Assembly (NCBI RefSeq): GCF_003369915.1
Contig: NC_046677.1
Location: forward strand, 15,748,001 to 15,812,000
DNA: 64,000 nucleotides
Origin: Drosophila miranda
Lineage: Eukaryota; Arthropoda; Insecta; Diptera; Drosophilidae
Direction of reading: 5' to 3'
The position numbers and the translations under genes were made by a program. The notes beneath the pieces were generated by a model. It was not told where the DNA came from. It ran no database searches and saw only the letters and a program-made list of their open reading frames with translations. Shown piece after piece: positions 47,068 through 60,310 of this stretch (position 1 is its first letter; each line of letters begins with the position of its first letter).

Positions 47068-48410
47068 TTACTCCACTTTACTGCAAAGCGCACGTATTTT
47101 TGCAATGAGAATCCAGAGTCCAAAGATTCCCCCCAAGCAGAGGAAATAACCTCCGTTGACTAGATACTGATCTCGCAGGCCCAAGCCAAAGCCTGGATCC
47201 GGTTCCACCACGACAATGGTGAGGATCGTCTGCAACATGAGTCCCACCAAAGTGTTGATGCCGAAGACGAGGCCAAAGCTGTCCTCCACCAGATTCTCGG
47301 CCACAATGGCTCCTGCCACAGTTATGATGAAGAAGAATATGGCACAAAAGAGCACATAATTGACGTAGGCCACCCAGAGTACAGTGGTTTGTGAGGCATA
47401 TAGCAACAGACCGCCCAGAACAGCAGCGCAAATGGAATTGCTGAGCATATAGGAGCTGCGTCGCTTGTTCGAGTTGAGCATACCCGCCACAATGGCTCCT
47501 ACGGCGCCCAGAAGGGTGGCCAATGCCTCCACACCGCCATTGTAGACGCTCTGATGTTCGGGCGCCACCTCCTTCCACAGGAACTGAATATACGATATCA
47601 CCTATTAGAACAAAAATCTCATTATAGGAGGACCAAAAATAATGATATTCATGTGAAGATTACCTGAATCTGACCACAGGTGGCCAGGGCCCACCACACA
47701 CTCCATTGCAGGACAATGCGGTTCGAATATGAAGACACCAGGTGGTACCACAGCAGGCGACAGGCCTTTTTGAGTGAGAATTGTGGGACCTTCTCCTCGC
47801 CGCCAGGCGTCGGACTCGGACTGGCATCATTCGCATAGAAATACAGACTGCGTGGCACGCTGGGAAGAACCAGGGACACACCCAACGATATGATCTGTGT
47901 GGTCAGCGATATGTAGTACAGCTCCCCGTAGTCCATGCTGTCGGTGGACACCAGAATCTGGGCCACCAGTCCGCCCAGAAACTTTCCGCTCAAGATCGCC
48001 GCACGCGTGTGTCCGGTGACGATCTGATAGCGCTCCTTGTCCACCTTGGCATAGATGTACGTGTAGTAGGCCACCTCGGCGGCCGTGAAGAAGCCATAGA
48101 AGAGCTGGGCAACCTGTAGCATTCCCAGGGTATCGCACCATATCTGCATGGCGAACAGCACGATCCCAGCGACGGCGGACAGAACGATCACCGGCTTGTA
48201 CCGCACCAGATCCGTGATGAGGAACACAATCACCAATTGCGCTAGCACCGAGTACGTGCCAAAGGGATAGACTTTCTGGTATACCTGCTCGGAGGTCAGA
48301 TTGCCATAGTCTCCGGCCAGATATTCGGTCACATACGGCTCCGATGGCCGCAGCTCGCGAAGGAAGCCGAAAGTGCAAAGCAGCAGCGAGATCTTCAGCC
48401 AGTACTCCAT
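47068..48410 (-). CDS. SLC19-family folate/thiamine transporter
   Basis: Exons 47664-48410 and 47068-47601 on the minus strand, phase-0 intron of 62 bp, 426 residues. The protein is strongly hydrophobic with about 12 membrane segments. It starts with the SLC19 pattern (TFGFLRELRPSEPYVTEYL) and contains YVYWKVD-like TYIYAKVDKERYQIVTGHTR, as in reduced-folate and thiamine carriers. Members move folates or thiamine across the plasma membrane. A charged loop (PSPTPGGEEKVPQFSLKKA) lies between the two six-helix halves, as expected. The substrate cannot be decided from sequence. Confidence 0.88.
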
Positions 48411-50023
48411 ATTCTGTGGATCGTTCAGCGAGTGCTAAAGAATGCAGCGCGTGTTCCCTGTGTCGTAACCAAAGCCCAAAACGACGCGACGCACTGAACG
48501 ACGAACCGGCGACTGATTGGACCGATCGGGCGGGCCCGCCAAGTGCTGAGGCTTTCTCTGCCTTATACGTTTAACTATTCCTATACATAGATCTGAGAGA
48601 ACCCCAACTTGTGCTCTCCCGCTCATCGAACATTCTCTCAAAAATCGTATAGAGCAGCATCGTGTCAACATATGTGCTAGACTTGTTCACTCTTCAACAA
48701 GTTCTCATTAACAGACGAGCTTTTTACAACTACAAATGAGTTTTTTAAACTTAATAACTCGAATTAGTAGGCCATTAACTTCCCAAAATAAAGCACAGTG
48801 CCTAAACAGATGGAAAAAACATGTTACGAAACTGGCTTAGCTACTGGTTGGTTAATTGACACTATTTCATAAAAAATTTCATCGATATCAATTGTTTAAA
48901 TTCCTTACATAATTGATTCAAAAAAATCTTCAATATATTTTTATAAGGTATGGATTACGTAGGAAATTTGCAATAAATTCACATTGTTAAGATCCCTACA
49001 AATATTTTCGAAAGGTCTTATAATTTATTAGTTCGATTCTGTGGTTGAATCTTTTGATACCCTACAATATGTATAGGACATAAGTTGGTCAAGTTTTCAG
49101 AATACCCAAACAATTGACTTTTTGATTTTTACTTTTTAAATTCTGGGAGTTGTATAAATACATACAGATATCTGTCAACACCTTTGCTTTTGAATAAGAA
49201 TACATATCGATCCTCCTATCTACACGGGAACCTCTTGCTGTGCTAGAATTTTTGGTCTTAAATAGATATAAATATATTTATAATGGCTGGAGACCATTGC
49301 AAGGGTATACGAACATCGAATTCGACTAATCTGACAGACAGAAAACATTTGCATGACCTTGGCCATGACCGCAAGTGTACATACATATGTACAACCATTT
49401 GCTTTTTATTCGTAATACCATAACTCGAATGCCAGTTCTTATAAAAACCTCTGTGCTGCTGAGCGTGACCCTCTGTATTGCGGTGATTTAAATATATAAT
49501 TTCATCATCAATGCGTTCCACTGTATCAATCAGAAGCGGTCGCTCTGCTCTCGTCTCTGTTTGTGGGACATGGGCCCGACCCATTTGTTTTAGCGATTTG
49601 CACGCCAAGCGAAATAATCAGACGCTCTCTCTTTCTCAGTATGAAAACACGAGACACTTGAATTCTTCTTTCGATTCACTTCAATTGATTGTGACATTAA
49701 TTTTTGGTTATTCTTTATCGTTGCCGTCGATAGCTGGCTTCAAAGGCGTCGATTCCAGATAGTGGTGAGTATTTCCAAATCAAGTGTCGATCTTTGATTT
49801 AGTAAAACCCAAACTGAGGGTTTTTTAATGCAGTCCAAGTCTAATGCAATCTTATCTATTTAGCCTAATCTGTGGACCTTAAATTTCGTATCTCATGTCG
49901 GAGATTATAGTCGTATATAGTAAATATAATTTCGTATATCAAATGATTTTTATTGCTCTTTGAGAGGCACTCTTTGAGCGTACTTCGAGGGTACTCTTTA
50001 AGCGGCAGAACTTTACTCTCAGA
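48411..50023. other. Intergenic DNA
   Basis: The first part is the 5' flank of the SLC19 gene; the rest is AT-rich without a supported gene. A minus-strand AATAAA for AFG2A lies near 49949-49954. Confidence 0.5.
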
Positions 50024-52532
50024 TCACTTCCTTTTCAAGTAGTCCTCGTAGAGTTTTAAAAGTTCTGGACTGGTACGAGGCTGTACTGCCGCCAGGGCAT
50101 GCTCAAAGTGCGACCAATCCACCTGCTCCGCGTCGAAGCTTTGCTCGAGGGCACGCATAGCTGCCTCATGGCAGACGGCCTGAATTTCGGCCCCCGAATA
50201 GCCGTCTGTTAGCTCCACCAGCTTGTCCACCTCCACATCCTTGGACAGCGGCATGGGGCGCAGTTTTATGCGTAAGATTTCGCTTCGAGCATCGGCTTTT
50301 GGAAGGCCCACGTAGAGAATGCGATCGATGCGTCCGGGACGGAGTAAAGCTTTGTCTATCAGATCAGGCCGATTGGTTGCCGCCACAATGGTGACATTCT
50401 GCAACGCCTCTACGCCGTCCAGTTCGGTGAGGAGTTGGGTGAGTACACGCTCTTTGACGGACGAACCCGAGCCGGAGCCCGAGCCCTCGCCTTCTGCTCT
50501 TTCGCCGCCAATGGCATCGATCTCATCGAAGAAGACAATCGAGGGTGCCACCTGGCGAGCCTTGCGGAACACCTCGCGCACCGCCCGCTCCGACTCACCC
50601 ACCCACATAGAGAAGAGCTCCGGTCCCTTTATCGAAAGGAAGTTCAGCTTGCTCTCGGTGGCCAGGGCCTTGGCAATCATCGTCTTGGAGCAGCCGGGCG
50701 GCCCAAACATGAGAATGCCACGCGGTGGCTTAATGCCAAGACGCTGGAACTTCTCCGCATGAAGCAGTGGCCATTCGATAGCCTGTTGCATGGCCAGACG
50801 TAGTTCGGACTGGCCGCCAATGTCCGACCACTGGACATTGGGACACTCGATGAGAACTTCGCGCATGGCCGATGGCTTGACGCTGATGAGAGCTTCTTGC
50901 AAGTGCCTGAGCTGAAGAGCTTGTGGCTGGGCCTGGAGTATTGCTGTATATACCAGATTCGCCAGATCGGCACCCACATAGCCATGGCTAATGGTGGCAA
51001 TCTGTCCCACATCTTCGCTAGTCAGTTGGTGCTCCACCGATTGAATCAGACATTCGATGATGGCCTGACGTGCCTGCGGACTGGGTACACCCAACTCCAG
51101 TTCACTGTCCAGGCGTCCGGCTCTCCGTATACTCGGATGCAGGGCATCAATTTGCGAACTGGTGGCCAGCAGGAAGGTTCGACTGCCTCGCAGCTGTCTG
51201 GGACTGCTCAGTTGGTCGAGCAGCGCGAGAAACGCCAGGGAGACACGCTTGACCATATCATTGCTCTCCTGCTTGGGACACAGGTTATGCACATCCTCGA
51301 TAAGCAGCAGCGTCGGTTGCGGATAATGGGCGTAGGCCCGCTCGAAGATTGCTGCTAGATTTTGTTCTGTTTCGCCAAGGAATTTGCTGTACACCTCGCC
51401 GCTATTGATGCGAATGATTTGAACGTTCCTGTGGCTGCGATCATCAGCCACGGCGGTCATGGCCTCCAAGACCATGGACTTGCCGCAGCCAGTGGCGCCA
51501 TACAAAAGCATGCCTCGAGACACCTTTAGACCTGGGGCACCACAGGGAATATTTTAAGGTCCAGAAAAATATAGGGATTTACTTACCGGCAGGCAATGTC
51601 CTAAGGCCTAGAGCATACTCCATGCTCTCCTCCACTAGCTGCAATTGCTTATCCAGTCCTCCAATTTGACATTTTGTAATGCGAAGAGGTCTGGTCTGTT
51701 CCTCCAGTTGCTCCTCCTCCTCCTGGGGTATCAATTGCAATCTGGTAACATTGGTCACCTGAACGAATTGCCGTGGCTTGGCCTCCAGGCTGAGACCAGC
51801 TAGTGCGTCCTCCACTGCCCCCTGCCAACTCTCCAGGCGAAATGTCAGCGACTTGTTGAAGAAATTGAAATGAATTTTAGTTCCCTGGCAGTAGATTTGG
51901 TTGACCATTGCCCGCTGGAGCAAGGCGGTGGCATCCTTAAGCTGTGCAGACTTCAGACGCGTTTCACTAATCTGCCTCAGGGAGATGCTGCCGGCGGCTG
52001 TTAGGCATTTGGTGTCCAATGCACTGATCTTCAGCAGCTTGCCACGCATTTTCGTCCAATTCGATTTGTAATCTAAAAGAATGAAGCGATAAATGCACTG
52101 CTATTGTACAATCCTAGACTTCGGATTCCTACCGCTGTCTGTCACAAACACCGTGGTGAGGAACTGCTCCGATACGGGCCACACGATCCGCACCAGCGGC
52201 TCTTGTGCCGTTGATTCAATAACCACGTGCTGGCCAATGTGGAGCTGGGAGAGCCGCATGGCACCCTCCGATACGAACACCAGCATGTTTGCGTACTTGG
52301 CAGGCAAATCCTTCAAGGATTCTACTTCAAAATTGCGCTGCTGCAGGCTCCTCGTGTATAGAGTTCCATTCCGCACATACTCCTCGTCGGAGTCCGCATC
52401 TATATTACTTTCACCGGATATGGGACAGCTGCCATCGTGATTGTCGCGTGCCTTGGACGTAATGTGCACTCCACAGGTCTCGCAGTGGTACCAACTGGCC
52501 TGGTTTTTCTTGCTACTCGATTTCGGCGGCAT
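50024..52532 (-). CDS. AFG2A: AFG2A/SPATA5-type AAA ATPase
   Basis: Exons 52133-52532, 51587-52072 and 50024-51531 on the minus strand encode 797 residues. AFG2-type ATPases are Cdc48/p97 relatives that release the recycling factor RLP24 from pre-60S ribosomes. The N-terminus has a small Cys/His motif (HCETCGVHITSKARDNHDGS then C), unlike p97. Then comes a p97-like N domain and two AAA modules: D1 with Walker A GATGCGKS and Walker B LLLIEDVH, and D2 with Walker A GPPGCSKT, Walker B IVFFDEIDA and the arginine-finger region NRPDLIDKALLRPGRIDR. The start at MPPKSSSKKNQ is preferred over upstream in-frame non-ATG codons. It is divergent from spict, with about 205 bp and a DRE between them. Confidence 0.93.
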
Positions 52533-52587
52533 TCTGCTTTTGTTTTGTTTTGTTTTTCCTCCCACACACGCGCGCGTGAATTAGACT

Positions 52588-52595
52588 TATCGATA
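52588..52595. promoter_or_regulatory. DRE (TATCGATA) between AFG2A and spict
   Basis: A perfect site 56 bp upstream of the AFG2A start codon in a short divergent promoter. Confidence 0.65.
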
Positions 52596-52737
52596 AAATA
52601 TATCGTCTGACTAATAATGAAATACATATCCCGAAAAATACCGCGGAGTGCGACCACTGGGATTTACATGCATGGCTTGTGACTCACGCAGACTTTGAAA
52701 AGAAGTGCAAGGCACAGAGCGAGTTGCAAAACATCCA

Positions 52738-53948
52738 ATGAGTAGCGAAGCCTCATCACTGCAGATGGACCAGACGCAGGCAGCCAGCATGCCAGTAGCT
52801 GGACCCAGCCTGGCCCCGCCCGTCACACTGGCGGCGCCTTTGACGAATACAGACTTCTACATAGGAGTGGGCCTGGCTATTTCGTCCTGCTTCTTCATCG
52901 GCTCCAGCTTCATTATCAAGAAGAAAGCCCTCATTCGACTGAGTAGGTTTGGAGAGGTGCGGGCATCGGCTGGCGGATTTGGCTACTTACGCGAGTGGAT
53001 CTGGTGGGCGGGGCTGCTGACAAGTGAGTAGAGACAAACACATTTGCTTATCACAGAATTCCATTGTCATTTGTCATCATTGTCTTTGCAGTGGGCCTGG
53101 GTGAGGCGGCTAACTTTGCCGCCTACGCCTTTGCGCCCGCTTCCCTGGTGACCCCCCTGGGGGCACTGAGTGTGATTATTTCGTCGGTGATGGCCTCCAG
53201 GTTTCTCAACGAGAAACTGAATCTGCTGGGGAAAATTGGCTGCTTTCTATGCATACTCGGGTCTACCATCATAGTGATACACTCGCCCAAGGAGAAGGAG
53301 GTGGAGGACCTGCAACTACTCTTCGACATGCTGCAGGATCCAGTGTTCATTTTGTATGTGATCTGCATCATTGGCTCCACTGCCTTTGTGGCCTGCTTTA
53401 TCGCCCCACGACATGGCCATACGAACGTTGTGGTTTACATATTTTTGTGCTCGGGCATTGGCTCGTTGACCGTCATGTCCTGCAAGGCTCTCGGTCTGGC
53501 CATTCGACAGACCCTGGACAACGATGGCAATGTCTTTCTCACCTGGATGCCGTGGTTCCTGATTGTCATCACCGTCACCTTCATTGCCATTCAGATGAAC
53601 TATCTGAACAAGGCGCTGGACATTTTCAATACCAGCATCGTGACGCCTGTCTATTATGTGATGTTCACGACTCTGGTGATAACCGCCTCGGCAATACTTT
53701 TCAAGGAGTTTACCAACATGCGGTTCGACGACATCCTCGGCGATGTGTGCGGCTTTCTCATAGTCATTACCGCCGTATTCCTGCTGAACGCCTTCAGGGA
53801 TATCGATATAACGTTTAACGATGTGCGGGGCTTGATGCGACCCAAGATGCAGAGAGTTTCCCAGTACGACGACGAGGTTTTGGTAACGACCAGCATTAAG
53901 GAGCGGCGCCTCTCATACGGATCCGGTGATGTCTTCCGCAAGGCATGA
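52738..53948 (+). CDS. spict: Spichthyin, NIPA-family membrane protein
   Basis: Exons 52738-53023 and 53092-53948, 380 residues. NIPA proteins are nine-pass membrane proteins proposed to carry magnesium. Fly spichthyin sits on early endosomes and restrains BMP signalling and synaptic growth at the neuromuscular junction, and is the orthologue of human NIPA1/2 (SPG6). Visible features are [66 protein letters not shown] and [10 protein letters not shown], all characteristic. The C-terminal tail is cytosolic and charged. The start is the first ATG, at [12 protein letters not shown]. Confidence 0.95.
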
Positions 53949-54262
53949 CATAAGCAACGTTATCAGGTTTAGTTTTATCCCACGCAGCGGACAACCTGAA
54001 GAAAATCCAAAGTTGTAGACGAAGCTTTGCCCAAAAAAAATTACGCATATCACTTGCCCATCATCACACCACACACACATCCCACATACATATATTGTTC
54101 CTTTGTCCTTGTTATCCCCACAATCCAAACGATAGAGTAAGAACTAGTTTAGGCATATAACTTAATTAAAACGTTTTAATCTCCCAAACTCACTGTGTAT
54201 TCTCTTAAATTTTTCTTAGGATTTTGTGTCGGATACAAATCAAGACTTTTAAATTTAATCGG

Positions 54263-54270
54263 TATCGATA
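54263..54270. promoter_or_regulatory. DRE (TATCGATA) upstream of PEBP
   Basis: A perfect DREF site 117 bp upstream of the first start codon. Confidence 0.6.
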
Positions 54271-54379
54271 GGCTTTTGTTTCCCTGTGAATAGCAGAATT
54301 GCCATTTCTTTTTTTGAAAACTTAAATGTGCAAAAATACTTTTGTTTCTTAACGTTTCGTTGAATAATTTGGTTGAAAA

Positions 54380-55150
54380 ATGAGTCTCTTGCGCTTGAAG
54401 CTGTTGCGCAACATCCAAACATACGCGATTGGACCGCACTGGAGAGATTTTCTTAAGGCTTCCTCCGCTGTGAATGTCAACTTTACCATAGCGCCGGCCG
54501 CCATTAGAACAGCCACAACATTTGCCGAAAAAGAATATCGTCTGCGTATCGTCGGTCATTTGTCTTCTGCATTTAATTTACGCAAGTATTCGTGTGGATC
54601 GATAGGAAAAACCATGGAAGAGAACTGCGTGGTACCCGATGTCATTGCCAAGGCACCAAAGGCCACTGCAACTGTGCAATATCCGTGCGACATTGTCGTA
54701 AAGCCCGGCATGGTGCTGACGCCCACACAGGTGAAGGATCAGCCGTGCGTGAAGTGGGATGCCGTTGCCAGCAAGCTGTACACCTTGTGCATGACCGACC
54801 CGGACGCACCCAGCCGCAAGGATCCCAAGTTCCGCGAGTGGCACCACTGGCTGGTGGGCAACATTCCCGGCGGCGACATTGCCAAGGGCGAGGTCCTGTC
54901 CGCCTACGTTGGCTCGGGACCCCCGCCAGACACTGGCTTGCATCGCTACGTGTTCCTCATCTACGAGCAGAAGTGCAAGCTCGACTTCGACGAGAAGCGT
55001 TTGCCCAACACCAGCGGCGATGGACGCGGCGGCTTCAAGATTGCCAAATTCGCCGAGAAGTACAATCTCGGCGACCCGGTGGCCGGCAATCTGTACCAGG
55101 CCGAGTACGATGACTATGTGCCCATTCTGTACAAGCAGTTGGGTGCCTAA
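54380..55150 (+). CDS. Phosphatidylethanolamine-binding protein (PEBP)
   Basis: A single exon of 256 residues. PEBPs bind phospholipid-like ligands and can regulate kinases such as Raf (RKIP). The domain begins near residue 79 and carries both family motifs, the DPDAPSR block and [12 protein letters not shown], with the ligand pocket [11 protein letters not shown] between them. The first 78 residues are an Arg/Leu/Ala-rich extension ([18 protein letters not shown]) that looks like a mitochondrial targeting sequence. An internal ATG at 54614 in strong context (AAACCATGG) would give a cytosolic 178-residue form of standard PEBP size. AATAAA at 55326-55331. Drosophila has several tandem PEBP genes; I believe this is the CG6180 type. 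Confidence 0.93.
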   Translation: MSLLRLKLLRNIQTYAIGPHWRDFLKASSAVNVNFTIAPAAIRTATTFAEKEYRLRIVGHLSSAFNLRKYSCGSIGKTMEENCVVPDVIAKAPKATATVQYPCDIVVKPGMVLTPTQVKDQPCVKWDAVASKLYTLCMTDPDAPSRKDPKFREWHHWLVGNIPGGDIAKGEVLSAYVGSGPPPDTGLHRYVFLIYEQKCKLDFDEKRLPNTSGDGRGGFKIAKFAEKYNLGDPVAGNLYQAEYDDYVPILYKQLGA

Positions 55151-55833
55151 ATCCACAAAACTATGTCTGCGAATCAAGTAAAAATACATATACATATATG
55201 AGAATTATATAATTGAAGTAGTCGTACATTTGGATACATTACACAAATTGAAAATTTCCTGTACGTAATCCCTTAAAAGACACACATATTGTGAATATAA
55301 TACCATGTAAAACCTTGTGGCTGGCAATAAAATTGTTAAATACATCGACTGCTAATTTGAACAGCGTTTCAGGGGAGATTAAAACGGTTTTTATATCCGA
55401 AGAATTTGGCAAGAATTAACATTAGAAAATAGCTAGCGGTCGCGGTTTCACTCTTATGTTTTTCCGGTAAGGACCGTGGCTCACAACGTTCCCGCTTGTT
55501 TTTTCTACTATCGGGGGCATTCTCTTTTGTATTATTCACTTGTGAATCTCGAACCAAGCATACATTTGCCGCGTCTTGGAGCTATTAGGAGCATAGGGCT
55601 CATAAGACCAAGATAATTGTGGGTCGGTATTTTATTTGTTCAATCAATCTGATCTAATTAAAATCTAACGCCTATTGGTACATAGGATTTTCATCAATAC
55701 ATGTGTGTAAATTTGTTTCGTACAATCTGAATGCAGGCAAGCAAGGATCTGCTGCTAAGTTAAATGGGAGGATTGGGGATTTAGTAGAATGTTGAGGCGA
55801 AAAAAGGAGCCGTGATGTGAGGATTGGATCGGA
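55151..55833. other. Convergent 3' regions
   Basis: 3'UTR of the PEBP gene and, from the other side, of the disordered-N-terminus gene (minus-strand AATAAA at 55631-55636). No separate gene seen. Confidence 0.5.
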
Positions 55834-58613
55834 TTACTCTAGTTTTGGAAAGAGTGTAGCATGATCCTTCCACTCGGCAGCGCTAATAGACTGCAAAGAA
55901 TGAAAAAAGCTACCATTAGAATCCGAGTAAGTGTTAAATGAAATTTCATTGAATGCGTACCACAAGTTCATCAAAGGCCTGCTTGGCCACCCAATGGAAG
56001 CCGGGACTCTTCCATTCACGGGCCGTGGCCTGCTGCAGACGGCTATGCTCCTCCTTGGCCTCGGCATCTGTGGCCGTGGAAGGCTCCGCGACTTGCTTAT
56101 ATTTGGCCCACAGATTGATCATGCTGCGCATCTTGTGTACCCAAAGAGCATTGGGTATGTTGCGTATTATATTCTGGATTTCCTCTTTGTTCGCATCCGT
56201 CAGGTTCTCCAAAAACGTTAGATTCATCAGCGTGAAAATTGTCTTCATGGTATCGAACGGCACATCCACATTCTTCTCCAATCCAAAGTGCGCCGACTTG
56301 ATGACAGCTTCGATCACCTGTTCAGTGGTTAGCTTCGGGAAATTGGGCAAGAAGCTGTGTTCGAGATTGAGATTGCCACAGGCCTTCAACTGTTTGTCAA
56401 TCTCCTCCCCAAGGGTCTTGTACTCTTTCCACCAACTGGGCCAGTCCATGGTGCTGGTCGACTGATGAACGACCACCAAATCGGTGCGCAGACGTTTCCT
56501 GGTACGCCTGTGGATCTTACGCGCAGCCTTGACCGCTTCGTCATCCGAATCCTCATTGATAACGACAGCTGCCTCGGTGAACTCCTCCTCACCGGCGTAT
56601 GGGTTTGTACTGTAAATGAAGGTCTGCTCAAAGAAGGCCACCGCATACGATTCGTCCTCAAACTGCGGAAGTTTCTTCGGATCCCCATTGAGGAGATATG
56701 GCAGCTTAAAGCCGCCCATAAGGAAACCACGCTTACGGGCCACCTTTAGCCACTTTCTCTCAGACTTTGAAAGCGGCGAGCTGACAGCTGCTGGTGCTGC
56801 AACTGCTGCTGGGGCAGGACGCTTTTGTCCTGTCCATGAAAAAAATAGTGTTAGTAGGGATACTGCAGTTGAAAAGGAAGGGCTTACCAGGTCGTGGTGC
56901 TGCACCAGCGACGGTCTGACCCTTTGGTTGGGCATTGTTGACCACTGGGGGCCTGGGTTTGCCAGCGTTCCTGGCTCTGACTCGACGCGGATTCCTACTG
57001 GCATTGACAGCGTTCTGTGGCCGGCCTTGATTCGGCCCGACATTGTTTGGCTTCCTTTGATTGGGTCCGACGTTCTTTACCTTCATTTGATTGCCCACAA
57101 CATTGCTCAGGGTCTGCAAGGTTCCAACAATGCGTGCGACGGCATTGCGTGCATTGAGGCCGGGACCCAGAGCGTTCCTTGGGTTGGGTCCGGGACCGCC
57201 GGCATTCCGTGGATTGGCTCCAGGTCCGCCGGCGATGCGTGCATTGCCACCGGCACCGACAGCATTCCGTACTGCTGGATTTCTAGTCGCATTGGACGTG
57301 ATCAAGGCCACCGTTTTTGGATTTGCTCGAATACCTTGAATATTTTGTATTGCTGGTGCCGGGACCGGTTTGCGGACAACGCCGCCGTTGTTTAGGTTCT
57401 TTTTGGGTGGATTCTGATTCCGCTTCGAGTTGTAGGCTCGCTGGCTGGCCTCCCAGGCAGACAGATTGCCATTGCCGTTGCCGTTTCCATTGCCATTGCC
57501 GTTGCCAGCTGACTGATATCCAGAGTCTTGCAATGAAGACGATTGCTGCGTATTGGAGTTGTTCCAAGAGTTATTCCGGGCGTTGCCATCGTTGAAGTTG
57601 CGCCGATCGTTCTGGGCAAAGTTTCGGCTGTTGTTGTTGCCAAAATTGCCACCAGATGGACCGACATTATTCATGCCAATATTGTTGTTAAAGCCGCCAG
57701 GAGGTCCAAAGTCGTTGGAGCCAGAGTTTCCGTAATTATTGCCACGGAAATTGTCATTAAAATTGCCGCCGCCTCCGGCACCGCCATAAGAGTCGGCATT
57801 ATTAAAGTTGGAGGAGCGCTGATCCCCAAAGTTTTGCGACCTGGGGCCACCGCGATAATTGTCAATAAAGTTGGCCACATCGTCGGAGGGGCCACCAACG
57901 TTATTGGAACGACTCTGGTTCCGTGGGGCATCATTGAAGTAACGCCCATTGTTGTCGCCAAAGTTGGTGTTCGACTGTGGGCCACGATAGTTGTTGTCGA
58001 AGTTACGGAAATCGGAATTGAAATTAGAACTCACCGAATTCCGGTTGCCAAAACTTGGGGAATCATTGTTGTCGGTACGACCAAAGTTCCCAAAATTGCT
58101 CGGCAGGTCCCGGGAAATGCCCAAATTTCCCGATGAGCCGCCACCACGGAAATTGTCGTCAAAGTCTCGTCGCTGCTGGCTATCGCCAAAGCTATCATTG
58201 GAATTGATATAGCGCTGATTCTGGTTGTTGTTATTGTTGTTGGAATTGAAGTTGGAGCGGTTTTCTAGGCCCCGCAAATAGCTATTCGAGGCGGCATCTC
58301 GCGAGATCATCTCCAAGTCCCGCTGGCGATTGTTGTCGTTGTAGGAAAAATTGTTGTCGTTTGTGGAACGATTACGATTAAAGTTTCCCCCCATATCTGG
58401 GCTCGAGTTCCTGTTACCAAATCCTTGATTATGGCCGCGGTCCAGCTGCATGTTGTTGGTGTTGCTGTTGTTGTAGCTGAAGCCACCACCATCGTTGCCG
58501 AAGTTTGGCGCATAAAATGCGGCACCCAATCCAGAGCCAGAGCCGATTGAGTTACCAATTCCCAAACGACGCTGGCCGATGCCATAAACGTCATTCTTGT
58601 TGCGAAAGTCCAT
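55834..58613 (-). CDS. Disordered-N-terminus protein, paralogue A
   Basis: Exons 56888-58613, 55961-56829 and 55834-55890 on the minus strand, 883 residues. Residues 1-570 are of low complexity: N/G/R/S-rich with NFG, RGG-like and DN runs, a (GN) run, then repeats such as NARNA and NPRNAGGPG. This resembles RNA-binding, phase-separating proteins. The last 300 residues form a conserved domain starting at GQKRPAPAA, with KWLKVARKRGFLMGGFKLPY, WWKEYKTLG, LTTEQVIEAV and FHWVAKQAFDELV. The paralogue at 61411-64000 shares this domain and both intron phases (phase 1 before GQKR, phase 0 after DEL). I do not know the domain's function. Confidence 0.85.
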
Positions 58614-60310
58614 TGCGCCACGAGTTTTCTTTAGCCAGAGAACACTTTGATGCTACCAATTGTTTAATATACGAGTTAATTCTTTTAATTGTTTGGCCTC
58701 AAAGAACTTTTCACCAAATTTTTCACAATCGTCTGCCAGGGATGCAATACCGGCAATACAAGCAATACATCCAGAATCAAAATGGACTATCTGGTATTTT
58801 ATAGATGTGAGTTCTAGTATTTTCCGATGGAAATTCAACTGAGACATTTGGCATTTTTACACTAGGGCTGCAAAACCATCTATTGTCGATATATCGTAAT
58901 GCATAATAGAGTGTATATAATATATGAGTACTTTTTGCATTTTCGTTTTTTTTTTCTCTAACAAAATTGTAAAAATTGTTCTGTGGTTTTGTGGTTGGAG
59001 GTTTCTAATAATTAATATGTTTTTAATAATTTTGTATACATTTTTTGTCTGAAACTATATATTGACGGTCGAAAACAGCCTCGATCAATCGTACAGCTTC
59101 CAACACCAAATATTACTTCAAAATAAACAAATATACAAGCCGATGCAATCGCAACTAGCAGGATACAGATCCACTCAAATACGTGTAGGCAGATAGGTAA
59201 TATGTTTTTTTGTATTACCTTATGTTCGATGGAAATGTTGATATATCGACCGTCGATGGTTTTCATTTCCATTAGAAAATGGAAACGTCGGAAAATACTA
59301 GAGCTCCATAAAATACCAGATAGGCCATTTTGACTGTGTTGTGTGTGTGTGTACCAATTAACCACCAACACAAATTTGTTGCTGTTCTGTTTTTCAGATT
59401 AGATTTGTATTAAAGTGTAGTGGCCTACGACCACTGCTTCATTGATGATTTGTGTTTAAGAATGCAGATCAAAAATAAGTAATTTTGTAGGCAAATTTAT
59501 AAATTTATATTAATTTACTATGATTTATTGCGCGTTATAAGTTAATATGGAGTGGAGCAATAATTAAACAATGCTACTACTGCATCGTATATTCAGCCTA
59601 GTAATAATACACGAAAAAAATTTCGCTGGCGAAAAAAGGGATGATTTTGGGATGATGGGAAACGATTAAAAATTATACATGCTTTTCGTCCGCGAAATTC
59701 GTAGCCTGGCGAATTCTTGCGACTTAGTACTCAGAAAAGATAAATCGCACCAGTGTACATACATATAAACATTTGTCATATTTACAAATTATAAACTGTG
59801 CAAATTTGTTAGGTGTATTTGCACATATTTTTATCTGAATAATAATAAGCACGTCGTTACCAAATCGACCCGTATTGTGTCTTGACGGCTCTTTCCTCGT
59901 TCATCTTTGACCTTCCCGGGGGAAATTAAGACCTCAGAAAGTTCCATGGGAATAACCATATTTAATGGCGCGATCTTTTTGTGCTCCTTTGTTAACATCA
60001 ACTATTTTTCTCTAATTTCGATCAACTGTTTCAAAACTACTGGTAAAGTGACACATGTTTTTTAATGATATTTAGTCATTATATCAGTAAAATAATAGCT
60101 ATAATTTATGTATTTAAAAAACTATATTTAGAGGAGCTTGTTCCGAAATATATACCAAAAAGGTTTAACAGCTAGTTACATTTTCGAAATGAAACAATTT
60201 ATTTATTAAAATTATGAATATATAAGACGAACATGAGTTTTCTATGGTTTATTTTTGACTGTAAACAGGAATGCGGACTTGTAGCATCTGAAAGATAGTT
60301 ACACTTTAGA
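58614..60310. other. Intergenic DNA with a 53-bp inverted repeat
   Basis: Contains the promoter of paralogue A. Two inverted copies of TCAAAATGGACTATCTGGTA plus about 33 further bases lie at about 58776-58829 and 59282-59334. Several CGATATATCG and TCGACCGTCGA palindromes lie between. The minus-strand AATAAA for Pih1D1 is at 60248-60253. Confidence 0.6.

Noticed and set aside
53249-53818. 189-codon alternative frame in spict exon 2
   Set aside because: Same strand but wrong frame; the spict frame matches the NIPA family throughout.
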